Assembly (NCBI RefSeq): GCF_019317285.1
Contig: NZ_CP079218.1
Location: 2,914,001-2,978,000 of the forward strand
Source: Pedobacter sp. D749
Lineage (GTDB): Bacteria; Bacteroidota; Bacteroidia; Sphingobacteriales; Sphingobacteriaceae
Direction of reading: 5' to 3'
DNA: 64,000 nucleotides
Shown: in pieces, positions 17,985-27,052 of the stretch
Layout of the letters: the number at the start of each line of letters is the position of its first letter
How positions within the stretch are numbered: position 1 is the stretch's first letter
Position numbers and translations under genes: made by a program
The notes under the pieces: model-generated
What the model was told of the DNA's origin: nothing
The model's input: the letters and a program-made list of their open reading frames with translations, nothing else
Database searches by the model: none

Positions 17985-18077
17985 CTAACCCTTTTTTTCG
18001 CTAAAAATCACAAAGAAAACACTAAAACCACCTAAAAGGGAAACTATTCCAAGAATCAAATTTAATTTATCGTTCAT
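17985..18077 (-). CDS. Possible 30-residue single-pass membrane peptide
   Basis: The minus strand from ATG 18077 encodes 30 residues with a charged start (MNDK), one uninterrupted hydrophobic helix (LNLILGIVSLLGGFSVFFVI) and a basic end (EKKG). That is the classic layout of bacterial small membrane proteins (charge-flanked transmembrane helix, positive end inside). It sits in an otherwise empty gap of about 800 bases. There is no homology evidence, so this is only a candidate. Confidence 0.4.
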   Translation of the reverse strand: MNDKLNLILGIVSLLGGFSVFFVIFSEKKG

Positions 18078-18351
18078 AACGTAATTTACAGATTAAAATG
18101 GCAATGACAATAGGCTGACAAAAAATAATTTAAAAAACAACTTATGGTTGTACGATTTAAACCTGAACTTCAGCATACATGCTGTTACGTAAAGTTTGTG
18201 ATAGGAGCTGATGTTTATCAGATGATGAATTCAAAGCAAGTATGGCAGTCCATAACAAATCTATTCTGCTATTTTTCGCATAAATTTTGATACAATACCT
18301 CAGGCTATAAAACTATCTCCTATATTTATTAAAAATCAGTCAACTAAATAA

Positions 18352-21063
18352 ATGAAAACAACTTTTACCCTATTGTTATCTGCCATTGCCTTTGTACTTA
18401 TATCGGCAACAACACTGAACAAACACATATACGAAAGCAAAACTTTCGATTTTTTTACAAAACATAAAATAGACACACCAGACCAGGACCGCTTTGTGAA
18501 GGTTACCCTTGCGCAGGGAGAATTTACAGAACCTACCGAAATGGCGGTGCTTCCAAACCTTGATATTTTGGTTGCCCAACGTAGAGGTGAAATATTGATT
18601 TATAAAAATCAGACTAAAAAAATTAAAGAGGCAGGCAAACTCGATGTTTATTTTAAAAGCAATACCCCTTATGTAAATGCAGAAGAAGGCTTATTGGGTA
18701 TGGCCGCAGATCCAAAATTTGCGGTAAATAAATACATTTATCTTTTTTACAGTCCATTTGATAAATCTGTAAACCGATTATCCAGATTTAAATTGGTTAA
18801 CGATCAGATTGTAAAAGAATCGGAGAAAATTGTGCTCGAATTCTATTCTCAGCGCGAAATATGCTGTCATACCGGAGGATCTATTGCTTTTGGATCAGAT
18901 AACCTGTTATATGTATCAACAGGCGATAACTCCACCCCATTTGATGCGCCAAAACAACAATATGTAAACAAAGGCTATGCCCCACTCGACAACAGAAAGG
19001 GATTTGAACAATACGACTCCAGGAGATCGGCCGGTAATACGAACGATTTAAGGGGAAAAATACTTAGAATCAAGGTAAATGAAGATGGTACCTACAGTAT
19101 TCCGGATGGTAACCTTTTCCCTAAAGACAATCCGAAAACCAAACCTGAAATTTATGTAATGGGAAATAGAAACCCTTACCGCATTTCTGTCGATCAGAAA
19201 ACCAACTTTTTATACTGGGGCGAGGTTGGACCTGATGCACCGGACGATGACGATTTGAGAGGCCCCAGAGGTTATGACGAAGTAAATCAGGCCCGTAAGG
19301 CAGGTAATTTTGGCTGGCCCTTATTTATTGGTAATAATTATCCTTATAAAGCTTACGATTATACCAATGGTGCAAACGGAAATGCATTTGATCCGGCAAA
19401 ACCGATCAATAATTCGCCAAACAACACCGGTTTGGAGCAACTGCCGCCGGCACAACCTGCTTACATCTGGTATCCTTACGGCGAATCGAAAGAATTTCCA
19501 CAGGTTGGTGCAGGTGGCCGAACAGCCATGGCCGGTCCGGTGTACTATGCCTCAGCAAATTCACCTTACCCAGCCTATTATAACGGCAAACTAATTATTT
19601 ATGAATGGGTACGTGGATGGGTTAAAGCGGTAACCATGAATGCACAAGGTGATTACCTGAGTATGGAGCCCTTTATGGCTAACGTTTCTTTAGCAGCCCC
19701 TATTGACATGGAATTGGGTCCAGATGGAAAATTGTATATCCTGGAGTACGGCAAAGGCTGGTTTACCAAAAACCCTGATGCTGCAATTACCAGAATTGAT
19801 TACCTGAAAGGCAACCGTCCACCAATAGTTGAAAGCCTGAATATTGCAAAAACAAGTGGTTTATTGCCTTATAAAATGACAGCAACAGTTACCGCTAAAG
19901 ATCCGGATGGTGATCCTTTAACCTATGTATGGAACCTGGGAAAAGGCATTACCAAAACTACCACTAAGCCAACCCTACAGTATACCTTCGCTAAAGCAGG
20001 CGAATATCCGGTAAGTGTTACCGTAATAGATAATAGTAAAACTTCAGCGAAAAGTCAGGTGATACCGGTTTTTGCAGGTAACGAACACCCTGTTGTAAAT
20101 ATAGATTTAACAGGTAACAAAAGTTTTTACTTTCCCAATAAACCAGTTGATTATAAAGTTTTAGTAAGCGATAAAGGTGCTAAAGTGAATGCTAACCGCA
20201 TATATATATCAAATACGTATACAGAAGGAACTGATTTAGCTGGCGCACAATTGGGGCACCAGCAGGCAGCACAAACCATGATTGGTAAAGCATTGATGTT
20301 GAAATCTGATTGTAGCACCTGCCATAAAGAATCAGCTGTTTCTATCGGACCAGCTTTTGATAAAATTGCGGCAAAATATAAAAACGACCCTAAAGCGGTT
20401 GATTACCTGGCTTCAAAAGTGATTGGCGGTAGCCATGGCGTGTGGGGAGAAGTACCAATGCCTGCACATACCGCAATGAAAGAAGCTGAAGTAAAAAAAA
20501 TTACAGAGTGGATTATGACTTTAGGCAATAAAGAAGCGGTTAAAGCCTCACTTCCAACTGCAGGCAAAATCATTCCGCCAGCTGCTACCGATAAGAAGAA
20601 ATCTGTTTTAACTTTAAAGGCAACTTATACCGATGCAGGAGGTACAGCATTAAAAAAACCGCTAACCACAACAAAAGTAATCACCCTGAAAAGTAATGTA
20701 ATTGATGCGGACGATATCAAAGATTTTGGGGGTTTTGAGCGAAAAGATATTTATGGTGGTGAAAAACTCATTCTCACTAAGGATAACGGCTGGATAGCCA
20801 TTAAAAATGTTGATTTAACGGGTATTTCAGGTTTTACTTATTCATTCTTAAACCTCGATCCCGGATCAGATGGTGAAATCGAAATCAGATTGGACGATAG
20901 TAAAGGAATGATGATCGGGAAATCTACTTTTAGAAAAAGTGATCCGATCAATATGATTTCGGATGGAAAAACACATGATATTTATTTCGTATTTAAGGTG
21001 ATAAAAACAGGCGATAAAAAGAGCCGGGCCATTATCCAATCGATTACGGTAGAACCTAAATAG
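18352..21063 (+). CDS. Secreted sugar dehydrogenase-like beta-propeller fused to PKD and cytochrome c domains
   Basis: A 903-residue exported protein (signal peptide, first 20 residues). Residues about 45-480 form a soluble PQQ-glucose-dehydrogenase/sorbosone-dehydrogenase-type propeller (NAEEGLLGMAADPKF, GNTNDLRGKILRI, MGNRNPYRISVD). A PKD-like domain follows (about 500-575, DPDGDPLTYVWNLG). A c-type haem site, C654-STC-H658, with a candidate Met703 ligand in VPMPAH, marks a cytochrome c domain. The last 150 residues look like a carbohydrate-binding or laminin-G-like sandwich. It likely oxidises a sugar in the periplasm and passes electrons to its own haem. Substrate and cofactor are inferred. 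It has an 18-bp hairpin downstream. Confidence 0.82.
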   Translation: MKTTFTLLLSAIAFVLISATTLNKHIYESKTFDFFTKHKIDTPDQDRFVKVTLAQGEFTEPTEMAVLPNLDILVAQRRGEILIYKNQTKKIKEAGKLDVYFKSNTPYVNAEEGLLGMAADPKFAVNKYIYLFYSPFDKSVNRLSRFKLVNDQIVKESEKIVLEFYSQREICCHTGGSIAFGSDNLLYVSTGDNSTPFDAPKQQYVNKGYAPLDNRKGFEQYDSRRSAGNTNDLRGKILRIKVNEDGTYSIPDGNLFPKDNPKTKPEIYVMGNRNPYRISVDQKTNFLYWGEVGPDAPDDDDLRGPRGYDEVNQARKAGNFGWPLFIGNNYPYKAYDYTNGANGNAFDPAKPINNSPNNTGLEQLPPAQPAYIWYPYGESKEFPQVGAGGRTAMAGPVYYASANSPYPAYYNGKLIIYEWVRGWVKAVTMNAQGDYLSMEPFMANVSLAAPIDMELGPDGKLYILEYGKGWFTKNPDAAITRIDYLKGNRPPIVESLNIAKTSGLLPYKMTATVTAKDPDGDPLTYVWNLGKGITKTTTKPTLQYTFAKAGEYPVSVTVIDNSKTSAKSQVIPVFAGNEHPVVNIDLTGNKSFYFPNKPVDYKVLVSDKGAKVNANRIYISNTYTEGTDLAGAQLGHQQAAQTMIGKALMLKSDCSTCHKESAVSIGPAFDKIAAKYKNDPKAVDYLASKVIGGSHGVWGEVPMPAHTAMKEAEVKKITEWIMTLGNKEAVKASLPTAGKIIPPAATDKKKSVLTLKATYTDAGGTALKKPLTTTKVITLKSNVIDADDIKDFGGFERKDIYGGEKLILTKDNGWIAIKNVDLTGISGFTYSFLNLDPGSDGEIEIRLDDSKGMMIGKSTFRKSDPINMISDGKTHDIYFVFKVIKTGDKKSRAIIQSITVEPK

Positions 21064-21085
21064 GTCTATAAATAAAATTATTTTG

Positions 21086-21127
21086 ATGTTGGCGTCATTC
21101 CTGAGCAGGCAGGAATGACGCCAACAT
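21086..21127. terminator. 18-bp perfect hairpin after the dehydrogenase gene
   Basis: Arms at 21086-21103 (starting ATGTTGGCGTCATTCC) and 21110-21127 are perfectly complementary around the loop AGCAGG. There is no long T-tract, so it may be a dispersed palindromic repeat that also ends or stabilises the transcript. Confidence 0.5.
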
Positions 21128-21237
21128 TAAATATCACGCGGCAATTAAGGCTTCTGGATTTTTATTGTAAAAATTGCTGATTTCATACCCTTCGTTAATT
21201 CAGCAATAATATCTTTGCAGCAAATTCAGAAGATTCC

Positions 21238-21873
21238 ATGCAAAACATTAAAAACATTATTTTCGATTACGGAAACGTAATATTTGATATCGATTTCAGA
21301 ATTGCTCAGGCCTCTTTTCAAAAATTGGGCATCACAGATATCGAAAATTTCTTTGCGCACAAAGCGCATAACCAACTATTTGATGACATTGAAACTGGTG
21401 CCATTTCTCCGGCCGAATTTAGGACAGGAATTAGAAATGCCGCAGGCAAACCTGAATTAACCGACCAGCAGATTGACGAGGCATGGAATAGCCTGTTAAT
21501 TGGAACGATACAAGAAAACCACGATTTACTGCTTGAAGTAAAAGAAAAATACCGTACTTTTTTGTTAAGCAACAATAATGAAATCCACTACGATTGGATT
21601 ATCAATTACCTGAAAACAACCTTCCAGATTAATAATTATGATGCTTATTTTGAGAAAGTTTATTTCTCGCAACACATGAAACTGCGTAAACCCAACACCA
21701 ATATTTTTGAGCAGGTGTTAAAAGAAAACAACCTCAATCCGGCCGAAACGTTATTTATCGACGATAGTCCACAACATATAGAAGGCGCTAAAAAAGTGGG
21801 ATTAAACGCTTTATTAATGACTGAAAAACCAGCTCAACTAGGGGCCTTTTTAAAAGCAAACGGAATTTTGTAA
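21238..21873 (+). CDS. HAD family phosphatase (YihX-like)
   Basis: A 211-residue cytosolic hydrolase. Motif I appears as IIFDYGNVIFDIDF: the nucleophile Asp is present but the usual DxDG second Asp is replaced, as in YihX-type HADs (FDxGNVL). Motif II is FLLSNNNEIH, motif III Lys lies in MKLRKPNTNIFEQVL, and motif IV is ETLFIDDSPQHIEGAKKVG. This places it among HAD-IA sugar-phosphate phosphatases such as YihX (alpha-glucose-1-phosphatase). The specific substrate is not known. It is followed 8 bases later by the Mpo1-like gene, so they are probably co-transcribed. Confidence 0.88.
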   Translation: MQNIKNIIFDYGNVIFDIDFRIAQASFQKLGITDIENFFAHKAHNQLFDDIETGAISPAEFRTGIRNAAGKPELTDQQIDEAWNSLLIGTIQENHDLLLEVKEKYRTFLLSNNNEIHYDWIINYLKTTFQINNYDAYFEKVYFSQHMKLRKPNTNIFEQVLKENNLNPAETLFIDDSPQHIEGAKKVGLNALLMTEKPAQLGAFLKANGIL

Positions 21874-21881
21874 ATTAATAT

Positions 21882-22202
21882 ATGTCAGAAAAAAAATTTA
21901 AGTCGCTAAAAGAGTTCTATCCTTTTTACTTGTCAGAGCACAAGAATACCACATCGCGTATCTTACATTTTATTGGTACCGGCTTGGTTTGCCTGGCTTT
22001 TTTTACAGGTTTTCTTTTTCACAACTGGCATTTCTTTTTAGCAATTCCTGTATTGGGCTACGGCTTTGCATGGGTTGGGCACTTCTTTTTCGAGAAAAAC
22101 AAACCTGCTACTTTTCAGTATCCGGGTTATAGTTTAGTGAGCGATTTTATCTTGTTCTACGATCTGTTATCAGGCAAACAATCTTTTGTGGTAAAGAAAT
22201 AG
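21882..22202 (+). CDS. Mpo1-like/DUF962 membrane protein
   Basis: A 106-residue protein with the signature of the DUF962/Mpo1 family (yeast Mpo1 is a 2-hydroxy-fatty-acid dioxygenase): FYPFYLSEHKNTTSRILHFIGT at the start with conserved His residues, two hydrophobic segments, and FAWVGHFFFEKNKPATF, PGYSLVSDF. The His pattern probably binds iron. Bacterial function has not been established; lipid turnover is inferred. It lies 8 bases after the HAD gene in the same operon. Confidence 0.8.
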   Translation: MSEKKFKSLKEFYPFYLSEHKNTTSRILHFIGTGLVCLAFFTGFLFHNWHFFLAIPVLGYGFAWVGHFFFEKNKPATFQYPGYSLVSDFILFYDLLSGKQSFVVKK

Positions 22203-22284
22203 TTTTCAGGAGCTAAAAATACCTTTCAATCTAAACTCGATCCGATAACTATCGGATCAGCATGATGGTTACAAAAAATAAAAT

Positions 22285-22371
22285 CGTCATCTCGACTGAA
22301 GCACCGCGGAATGGAGAGATCTACCTTGAGATAGATTTCTAGAATGCGTTGCACTCCGATCGAAATGACAA
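22285..22371. repeat. Dispersed inverted repeat of the TCGA/ATGGAGAGATCT family
   Basis: It starts CGTCATCTCGACTGAAGC, contains GGAATGGAGAGATCT, and ends GATCGAAATGAC, the complement of its start, so it is a degenerate hairpin. Related segments occur at 26034-26075, 28303-28346 and 61108-61172. This short repeat type is common between genes in Bacteroidota. Confidence 0.6.
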
Positions 22372-22408
22372 CTCTGTTAACTAAAAACTACCAACTGTTA
22401 ACCAAAAA

Positions 22409-23593
22409 CTACAGTTTCCTTCTTTTTAATTCTCTTTCAATCAACCCAAGTTCACGGCCTGTTTGTCCGGCTACTGAAGTATTTTCCTGTGCCCTTCTGA
22501 ATAAATAAGGCATTACCGCTTTAATCGGTCCGTAAGGAACATATTTTGCTACATTATAGTTCGAATCGGCAAGATTAAAACTTAAGTTGTCACTCATCCC
22601 CAATAACTGGGCAAAATATACATGAGGATGATTGTGCGTTATATTTTTTTCCTCTAAAAGATAAGTTAATAAGCGGCTGCTATCTTCATTATGCGTTCCG
22701 GCAACAATGGCAATTTCTTCAATATGATCAATACAATAACGTAAAGATTCGTTATAATCGCGGTCAGATGCCGCTTTATCCGGCTGAATTGGCGAAGGAT
22801 ATCCCATTTCTGCAGCACGTTTACGCTCTTTTTCCATGTAAGCACCACGTACCATTTTTACACCCAAAATAAAACCATCTGCTTTAGCTATTAAATGGTC
22901 AGCTTTCATATCCGCTAATTTATCATGACGATACATTTGGTAAGTATTGTACACAATAATCCGTTCCCGGTTAAATTTACGCATCATATCCAGCGCCAAC
23001 TCATCTATGGTATTCTGAATCCAGGTTTCTTCAGCATCAATCATGATTGGCACAGCTTTATCGAAAGCCGTTTTGCAGATCATTTCGCACCGTAATTTTA
23101 CTTTTTCGTATTCTGCCTGTTCTGCTGCAGTTAAAACTTCTTTGGCATCCAGTTTCTGCAAGAGTGCAAAACGGCCGATACCTGTTATTTTGAAAACCGT
23201 AATCGGAATTTTGGTATCGCCATCGGCACGTACTATAGTACGGATAATTTCGGCACAGGTTTCATCAAAAACCTGTTCTTCTTCTTCTCCTTCTACCGAA
23301 TAATCTAAAATGGTACCTACCCCCCCTTTATCCAATTGCTCAATAGCTTTATTACATTCTGCAATGGTTTCACCACCGCAAAACTGCTGAAAAATGGTCG
23401 TTTTAATCGCTCCCTGAATCGGCAAACCAATATTTAAAAAGAAGTTTGTAATGGCCGGACCAACTTTGGTGAGGAAATTACTCCCAATCATTTTAAAAAG
23501 CCAGTATGCTTTTTTAAGCTCATGGTTAGATTTTTGACGGAAAGCGATTTCCGTATTGTCGAAATTGGGTTGTTTTTTGGTGGATAAATCCAT
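22409..23593 (-). CDS. Proline dehydrogenase (PRODH family)
   Basis: A 394-residue FAD enzyme of the PRODH/PutA beta-alpha barrel type. It oxidises proline to delta-1-pyrroline-5-carboxylate with electron delivery to the respiratory chain. Characteristic segments are GGVGTILDYSVEGE, MIDAEETWIQNTIDEL, VYNTYQMYRHDKL, LGVKMVRGAYMEKER, VAGTHNEDSSRLL and the substrate-binding FRRAQEN near the end (with VPYGPIKAVMPYLFRR). It is a stand-alone PRODH; no P5C dehydrogenase is adjacent. Transcribed alone, divergent from the S4/aroB operon. Confidence 0.92.
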   Translation of the reverse strand: MDLSTKKQPNFDNTEIAFRQKSNHELKKAYWLFKMIGSNFLTKVGPAITNFFLNIGLPIQGAIKTTIFQQFCGGETIAECNKAIEQLDKGGVGTILDYSVEGEEEEQVFDETCAEIIRTIVRADGDTKIPITVFKITGIGRFALLQKLDAKEVLTAAEQAEYEKVKLRCEMICKTAFDKAVPIMIDAEETWIQNTIDELALDMMRKFNRERIIVYNTYQMYRHDKLADMKADHLIAKADGFILGVKMVRGAYMEKERKRAAEMGYPSPIQPDKAASDRDYNESLRYCIDHIEEIAIVAGTHNEDSSRLLTYLLEEKNITHNHPHVYFAQLLGMSDNLSFNLADSNYNVAKYVPYGPIKAVMPYLFRRAQENTSVAGQTGRELGLIERELKRRKL

Positions 23594-23686
23594 TTTTACT
23601 ATATAATAAGTCAGATTGGTGCAAAATTATAAAAAGCATTGGTTGTTAAAACTAAAAACCTCTAAATAATCGTATTTTTGCATAAA

Positions 23687-23893
23687 ATGATACAATTCAA
23701 ATTAGAAGGCGAATTTATTCCATTAATCCAACTGCTAAAAGCAACAGGCTTGGTTGGAACCGGTGGTGATGCACAGGCTGCTGTGATGGACGGTTTGGTA
23801 AAATGCAACGGCGAAGTAGAATTCCGCAAACGCTATAAAGTCAGGATTGGCGACATCATCACTTTTGAACAAGATAAAATCGAAGTAATTTAA
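23687..23893 (+). CDS. S4-domain RNA-binding protein (YbcJ/YaaA-like)
   Basis: A small, 68-residue protein. I start it at ATG 23687; a TTG three codons upstream overlaps a perfect -7-type TATTTTTGC (23673-23681), which would put transcription almost at the ATG. The S4 fold is visible as FIPLIQLLKATGLVGTGGDA, MDGLVKCNGEVEFRKRYKV and GDIITFEQDKIEV. Such proteins bind structured RNA, and a role in ribosome biogenesis has been suggested. Its TAA overlaps the ATG of aroB (TAATG), so the two are translationally coupled. Confidence 0.85.
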   Translation: MIQFKLEGEFIPLIQLLKATGLVGTGGDAQAAVMDGLVKCNGEVEFRKRYKVRIGDIITFEQDKIEVI

Positions 23894-24951
23894 TGGAAAC
23901 CTTAACGAGCGCAGGCCATTCGCTTTATTTCGAAAGCAATTTAGACGCCTTAAAAACACTTTTAGAAAGCAACAAGTACAGCAAAGTTTTTGTACTGGCT
24001 GATGAGCATACCAGCGAAATCTGCCTGCCCCTGTTCCAGTCGCTTTTAGATGATTTTTCTGAATTTGACCTGATTGAAACTTCGGCAGGTGAAGAAAATA
24101 AAAATATCGATTTCTGTATCGGCATCTGGAAAACCTTACTGGACTTTGAAGCCGACCGCAAAAGTTTAATGATCAACCTTGGCGGTGGTGTAATTACAGA
24201 TATGGGTGGCTTTATTGCCTCTACTTACAAAAGAGGTATTGATTTTATCAATGTACCCACTACCCTTCTATCACAGGTTGATGCTTCGGTAGGTGGCAAA
24301 ACAGGAATCGATATTGACAATGTAAAAAACATGGTGGGTACCTTTACCTTGCCACAAATGGTTTTTATCGAAACTGCATTCTTAAAAACATTGCCGGAGC
24401 GCGAGCTTTTATCAGGTTTTGCCGAAATGATCAAACATGGTTTGATTTATGACAAGTCTTATTACGAAAAGTTAAAAGCCAGTAATTACCTTACTCCTGC
24501 TGCAGAAGACATTTACCGATCGGTTGAAATTAAAAACGAAGTGGTTACCATCGATCCGCATGAGAAAAACTTACGGAAGATTTTAAACTTCGGCCATACC
24601 ATTGGTCACGCTGTGGAAGGCTATTCGCTGGCAAATGACGAAAATCCATTAACACATGGTGAAGCCATTGCTATTGGTTTTGTGTGCGAGGCAGCATTAT
24701 CAATCAAAAACAGTACGTTAAGCAAGGAAGAACTGAAAGATATCAGTGGTTATATTTTATCTTTATACCCAAAATACCACATCAAAAAAGAAAGTTTCGA
24801 TACCCTTTTGGAACTGATGCAGAGTGATAAAAAGAACGAAGATGGAAACATTCTCTTCTCACTTTTAGAACAAACAGGTAAATGCACGTTTAACTGCCGT
24901 GTAAGTACAGCCGATATTTTAAGCAGTTTGGATTACTATAACAGTTTATAA
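23893..24951 (+). CDS. aroB: 3-dehydroquinate synthase
   Basis: A 352-residue enzyme of the shikimate pathway that converts DAHP to 3-dehydroquinate using NAD and a divalent metal. The NAD-binding part has LMINLGGGVITDMGGFIA and NVPTTLLSQVDASVGGKTGID, both near-invariant. The metal ligands lie in LLSGFAEMIKHGL (Glu), KILNFGHTIGHAVE (His) and PLTHGEAIAIG (His). Length is normal. It overlaps the S4 gene by one base and precedes a hydroxylase gene by one base. Other shikimate genes (aroA, aroC, DAHP synthase) are 4-8 kb away in a separate, attenuator-controlled operon; aroB is outside that control. Confidence 0.95.
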   Translation: METLTSAGHSLYFESNLDALKTLLESNKYSKVFVLADEHTSEICLPLFQSLLDDFSEFDLIETSAGEENKNIDFCIGIWKTLLDFEADRKSLMINLGGGVITDMGGFIASTYKRGIDFINVPTTLLSQVDASVGGKTGIDIDNVKNMVGTFTLPQMVFIETAFLKTLPERELLSGFAEMIKHGLIYDKSYYEKLKASNYLTPAAEDIYRSVEIKNEVVTIDPHEKNLRKILNFGHTIGHAVEGYSLANDENPLTHGEAIAIGFVCEAALSIKNSTLSKEELKDISGYILSLYPKYHIKKESFDTLLELMQSDKKNEDGNILFSLLEQTGKCTFNCRVSTADILSSLDYYNSL

Positions 24952-24952
24952 A

Positions 24953-25915
24953 ATGAAGTATACAGGAAGTGATATTTCTGTTATCGGGCTATTTGGCTTC
25001 GTAATCGTTTTAACCCTGGTTGAAATGTATTTTAGCTATGCGCACGACAGAAAATTATATACCAAACGCGATACCTGGACGAACATCTACCTGATGACGG
25101 CAGCCGTTGTGATTAATTTAGGCACTAAAACATTTACTTTTTTCTTGTTGGCCTATTGCTATCAATTCCGTTTATTCCAGATTTCTAATATTTGGGTATA
25201 TTGGATTGTGCTCATTTTAGCGCAGGATTTTTTATACTGGTTTTTGCACACCGTTGGCCATTATGTACGCTTTTTCTGGGCGATGCATGTTACCCATCAT
25301 TCATCTGAACACTTTAACTTAACCACCGGTTTCCGTTCAACTGTTTTTGAGCCTTTGTACCGGGTTTTCTTTTATCTTCCGCTGGCATTTATGGGCTTTA
25401 CTGCAGTTGATATTCTTTTTGCCTACCTGGTTACCCAAATTTACGGCAATCTTGTTCACACCCAATACAACATCAAATTCCCGAAATGGTACGAGTATAT
25501 TTTCGTAACCCCATCCCATCACCGGGTACACCATGCCAGCAACGTACGTTACCTGGATAAAAACATGGGTATGGTATTGATTCTTTGGGACAGGTGGTTT
25601 GGCACTTTCCAGGAAGAATTGCCTGAAGATGTAGTGAAATATGGTCTAACTACACAACCTACTGATACCGGGCCGGTAAACATTATTTTTCATGAGTTTA
25701 AAGCTTTAACTGCAGACGTTAAAAAGGCACCAAACTTTATGGATAAAGTAAAATACATTTTCAATCCACCGGGATGGAGCCATGATGGAAGCACTAAAAT
25801 CGCTAAAATTATGCAGCAGGAATTGCGTGAGGAAGAACAGAAAAAGTATGATGAACTGCAACTGCAAAAAGTAAAGGGACTTAACGATCGGGGAGAGTTA
25901 AGTTCTACAGGATAA
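24953..25915 (+). CDS. Fatty acid hydroxylase/sterol desaturase-family membrane protein
   Basis: A 320-residue integral membrane di-iron enzyme. After several hydrophobic helices come the three histidine clusters of the family: HTVGHYVRFFWAMHVTHHSSEH and later THPSHHRVHH-like VTPSHHRVHHASN. These bind the di-iron centre that inserts oxygen into lipid chains. Bacteroidota homologues hydroxylate carotenoids, sterol-like or sphingolipid chains; the actual substrate is unknown. It starts one base after aroB stops, so it is probably in the same transcript. The C-terminal 60 residues are charged and cytosolic. Confidence 0.88.
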   Translation: MKYTGSDISVIGLFGFVIVLTLVEMYFSYAHDRKLYTKRDTWTNIYLMTAAVVINLGTKTFTFFLLAYCYQFRLFQISNIWVYWIVLILAQDFLYWFLHTVGHYVRFFWAMHVTHHSSEHFNLTTGFRSTVFEPLYRVFFYLPLAFMGFTAVDILFAYLVTQIYGNLVHTQYNIKFPKWYEYIFVTPSHHRVHHASNVRYLDKNMGMVLILWDRWFGTFQEELPEDVVKYGLTTQPTDTGPVNIIFHEFKALTADVKKAPNFMDKVKYIFNPPGWSHDGSTKIAKIMQQELREEEQKKYDELQLQKVKGLNDRGELSSTG

Positions 25916-25979
25916 AAAATTAAGCTAAAGGTCTGTGTATCCACACGGACCTTTTTCGTGATATGCTTTAGCTATTGTT

Positions 25980-26013
25980 TTTTAACCACAGATGCACACA
26001 GATAAACACAGAT
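25980..26013. repeat. Half copy of the CACAGAT palindromic repeat
   Basis: TTTTAACCACAGATGCACAC followed by AGATAAACACAGATGA. It matches one arm of the long palindrome at 15341-15472. Confidence 0.6.
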
Positions 26014-26033
26014 GATAGTTTCGTACGCTAAAA

Positions 26034-26075
26034 GATAGATCTCTCCACTTCGCGTTGCTACGGCTGAGATGACGA
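26034..26075. repeat. Dispersed repeat, AGATCTCTCCACTTCG family
   Basis: Shares AGATCTCTCCACTTCGC and GAGATGACGA with the copy at 28303-28346 and, in reverse orientation, with 22285-22371. It ends just before the IS3-family insertion. Confidence 0.55.
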
Positions 26076-26192
26076 GGATTCTATTGAGTCTGTCAATGGT
26101 AGAGGTTAGTGGAATTGCAATAGTCTACTGGAGATTTTTTTTTGTCATATTATTTTTATTGAGAAGCATTACTTTAGATATTTTTCTTTCTT

Positions 26193-27020
26193 TTAAGCTG
26201 CGATTTTAGGATTTATTGAGCTGTTTGCAAACTCTAATGGCGATAAGTACCCTAAGTATGAATGTCTTCTTTTTCTATTATACCAGACCTCTATATATTC
26301 AAAAATGGCTAAACTAGCCTTCGCTCTTGTTTTATATATCTGCTGGTATATCATTTCTGTTTTTATAGTTTTAAAGAAACTCTCTGCAACTGCGTTATCC
26401 CAACAGTTTCCTTTTCTGCTCATGCTTTGCTTTATCCCTAAGCATTCTAATTTTTTTCTGAACTCGGAACATGCATATTGTATACCTCTGTCTGAGTGAA
26501 AAATTAACTGTTGGGTAATAGGTCTATTCTTTATAGCCATTTCTAATGCCTTTATCGTGGTGTTCTCAGCTTCCATATTTTCACTTAATGACCAGCCTAC
26601 AACTTTTCTATCCGCCAGATCTATAACTGTTGTCAGATATAGCCAACCTTCCCCAGTTTGTATATAAGTGAGGTCTGAAACCCATTTCTCTCTAATATTG
26701 GCGGCATAAAAATCTCTATTAAGGAAATTTTCTGCTAAGGAGTAAGTGTGCTGTGAATCTGTTGTCTGTACCCATTTCTTACGGATGGTACTCTTTATAC
26801 CCAATCTGCGCATCAGCCTGGCAACTCTGGGCCGAGAGATAAAGATCCCTCTGGAACATAATTCGGCAGTAATACGCGGACTCCCGTAACACCCTTTACT
26901 CTCTGCGTAAATCTTGCTTATCTCTATCATAAGATAATTATCATCGGTAAGCCGCTTACCCTGGGGGTTTTTTAACCAGTAATAAAAACTACTGTTGTTT
27001 ATTCCAAATACCCTACACAT
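26193..27020 (-). CDS. IS3-family transposase OrfB (DDE integrase)
   Basis: The ORF from ATG 27020 gives 275 residues, but the open frame extends upstream (FIKDYRKIFSVERMCRVFG) and is probably expressed as an OrfAB fusion by -1 frameshifting. The HTH_21-like part FYYWLKNPQGKRLTDDNYLM comes first. The catalytic DDE residues are in WVSDLTYIQTGEGWLYL (Asp), LIFHSDRGIQYACSEF (Asp) and NAVAESFFKTIKTEMIY (Glu). It catalyses copy-out/paste-in transposition of the element. The C-terminus WYNRKRRHSYLGYLSPLEF is the standard IS3 ending. Confidence 0.93.
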   Translation of the reverse strand: MCRVFGINNSSFYYWLKNPQGKRLTDDNYLMIEISKIYAESKGCYGSPRITAELCSRGIFISRPRVARLMRRLGIKSTIRKKWVQTTDSQHTYSLAENFLNRDFYAANIREKWVSDLTYIQTGEGWLYLTTVIDLADRKVVGWSLSENMEAENTTIKALEMAIKNRPITQQLIFHSDRGIQYACSEFRKKLECLGIKQSMSRKGNCWDNAVAESFFKTIKTEMIYQQIYKTRAKASLAIFEYIEVWYNRKRRHSYLGYLSPLEFANSSINPKIAA

Positions 27021-27052
27021 CCTTTCAACAGAAAATATCTTTCGGTAATCTT

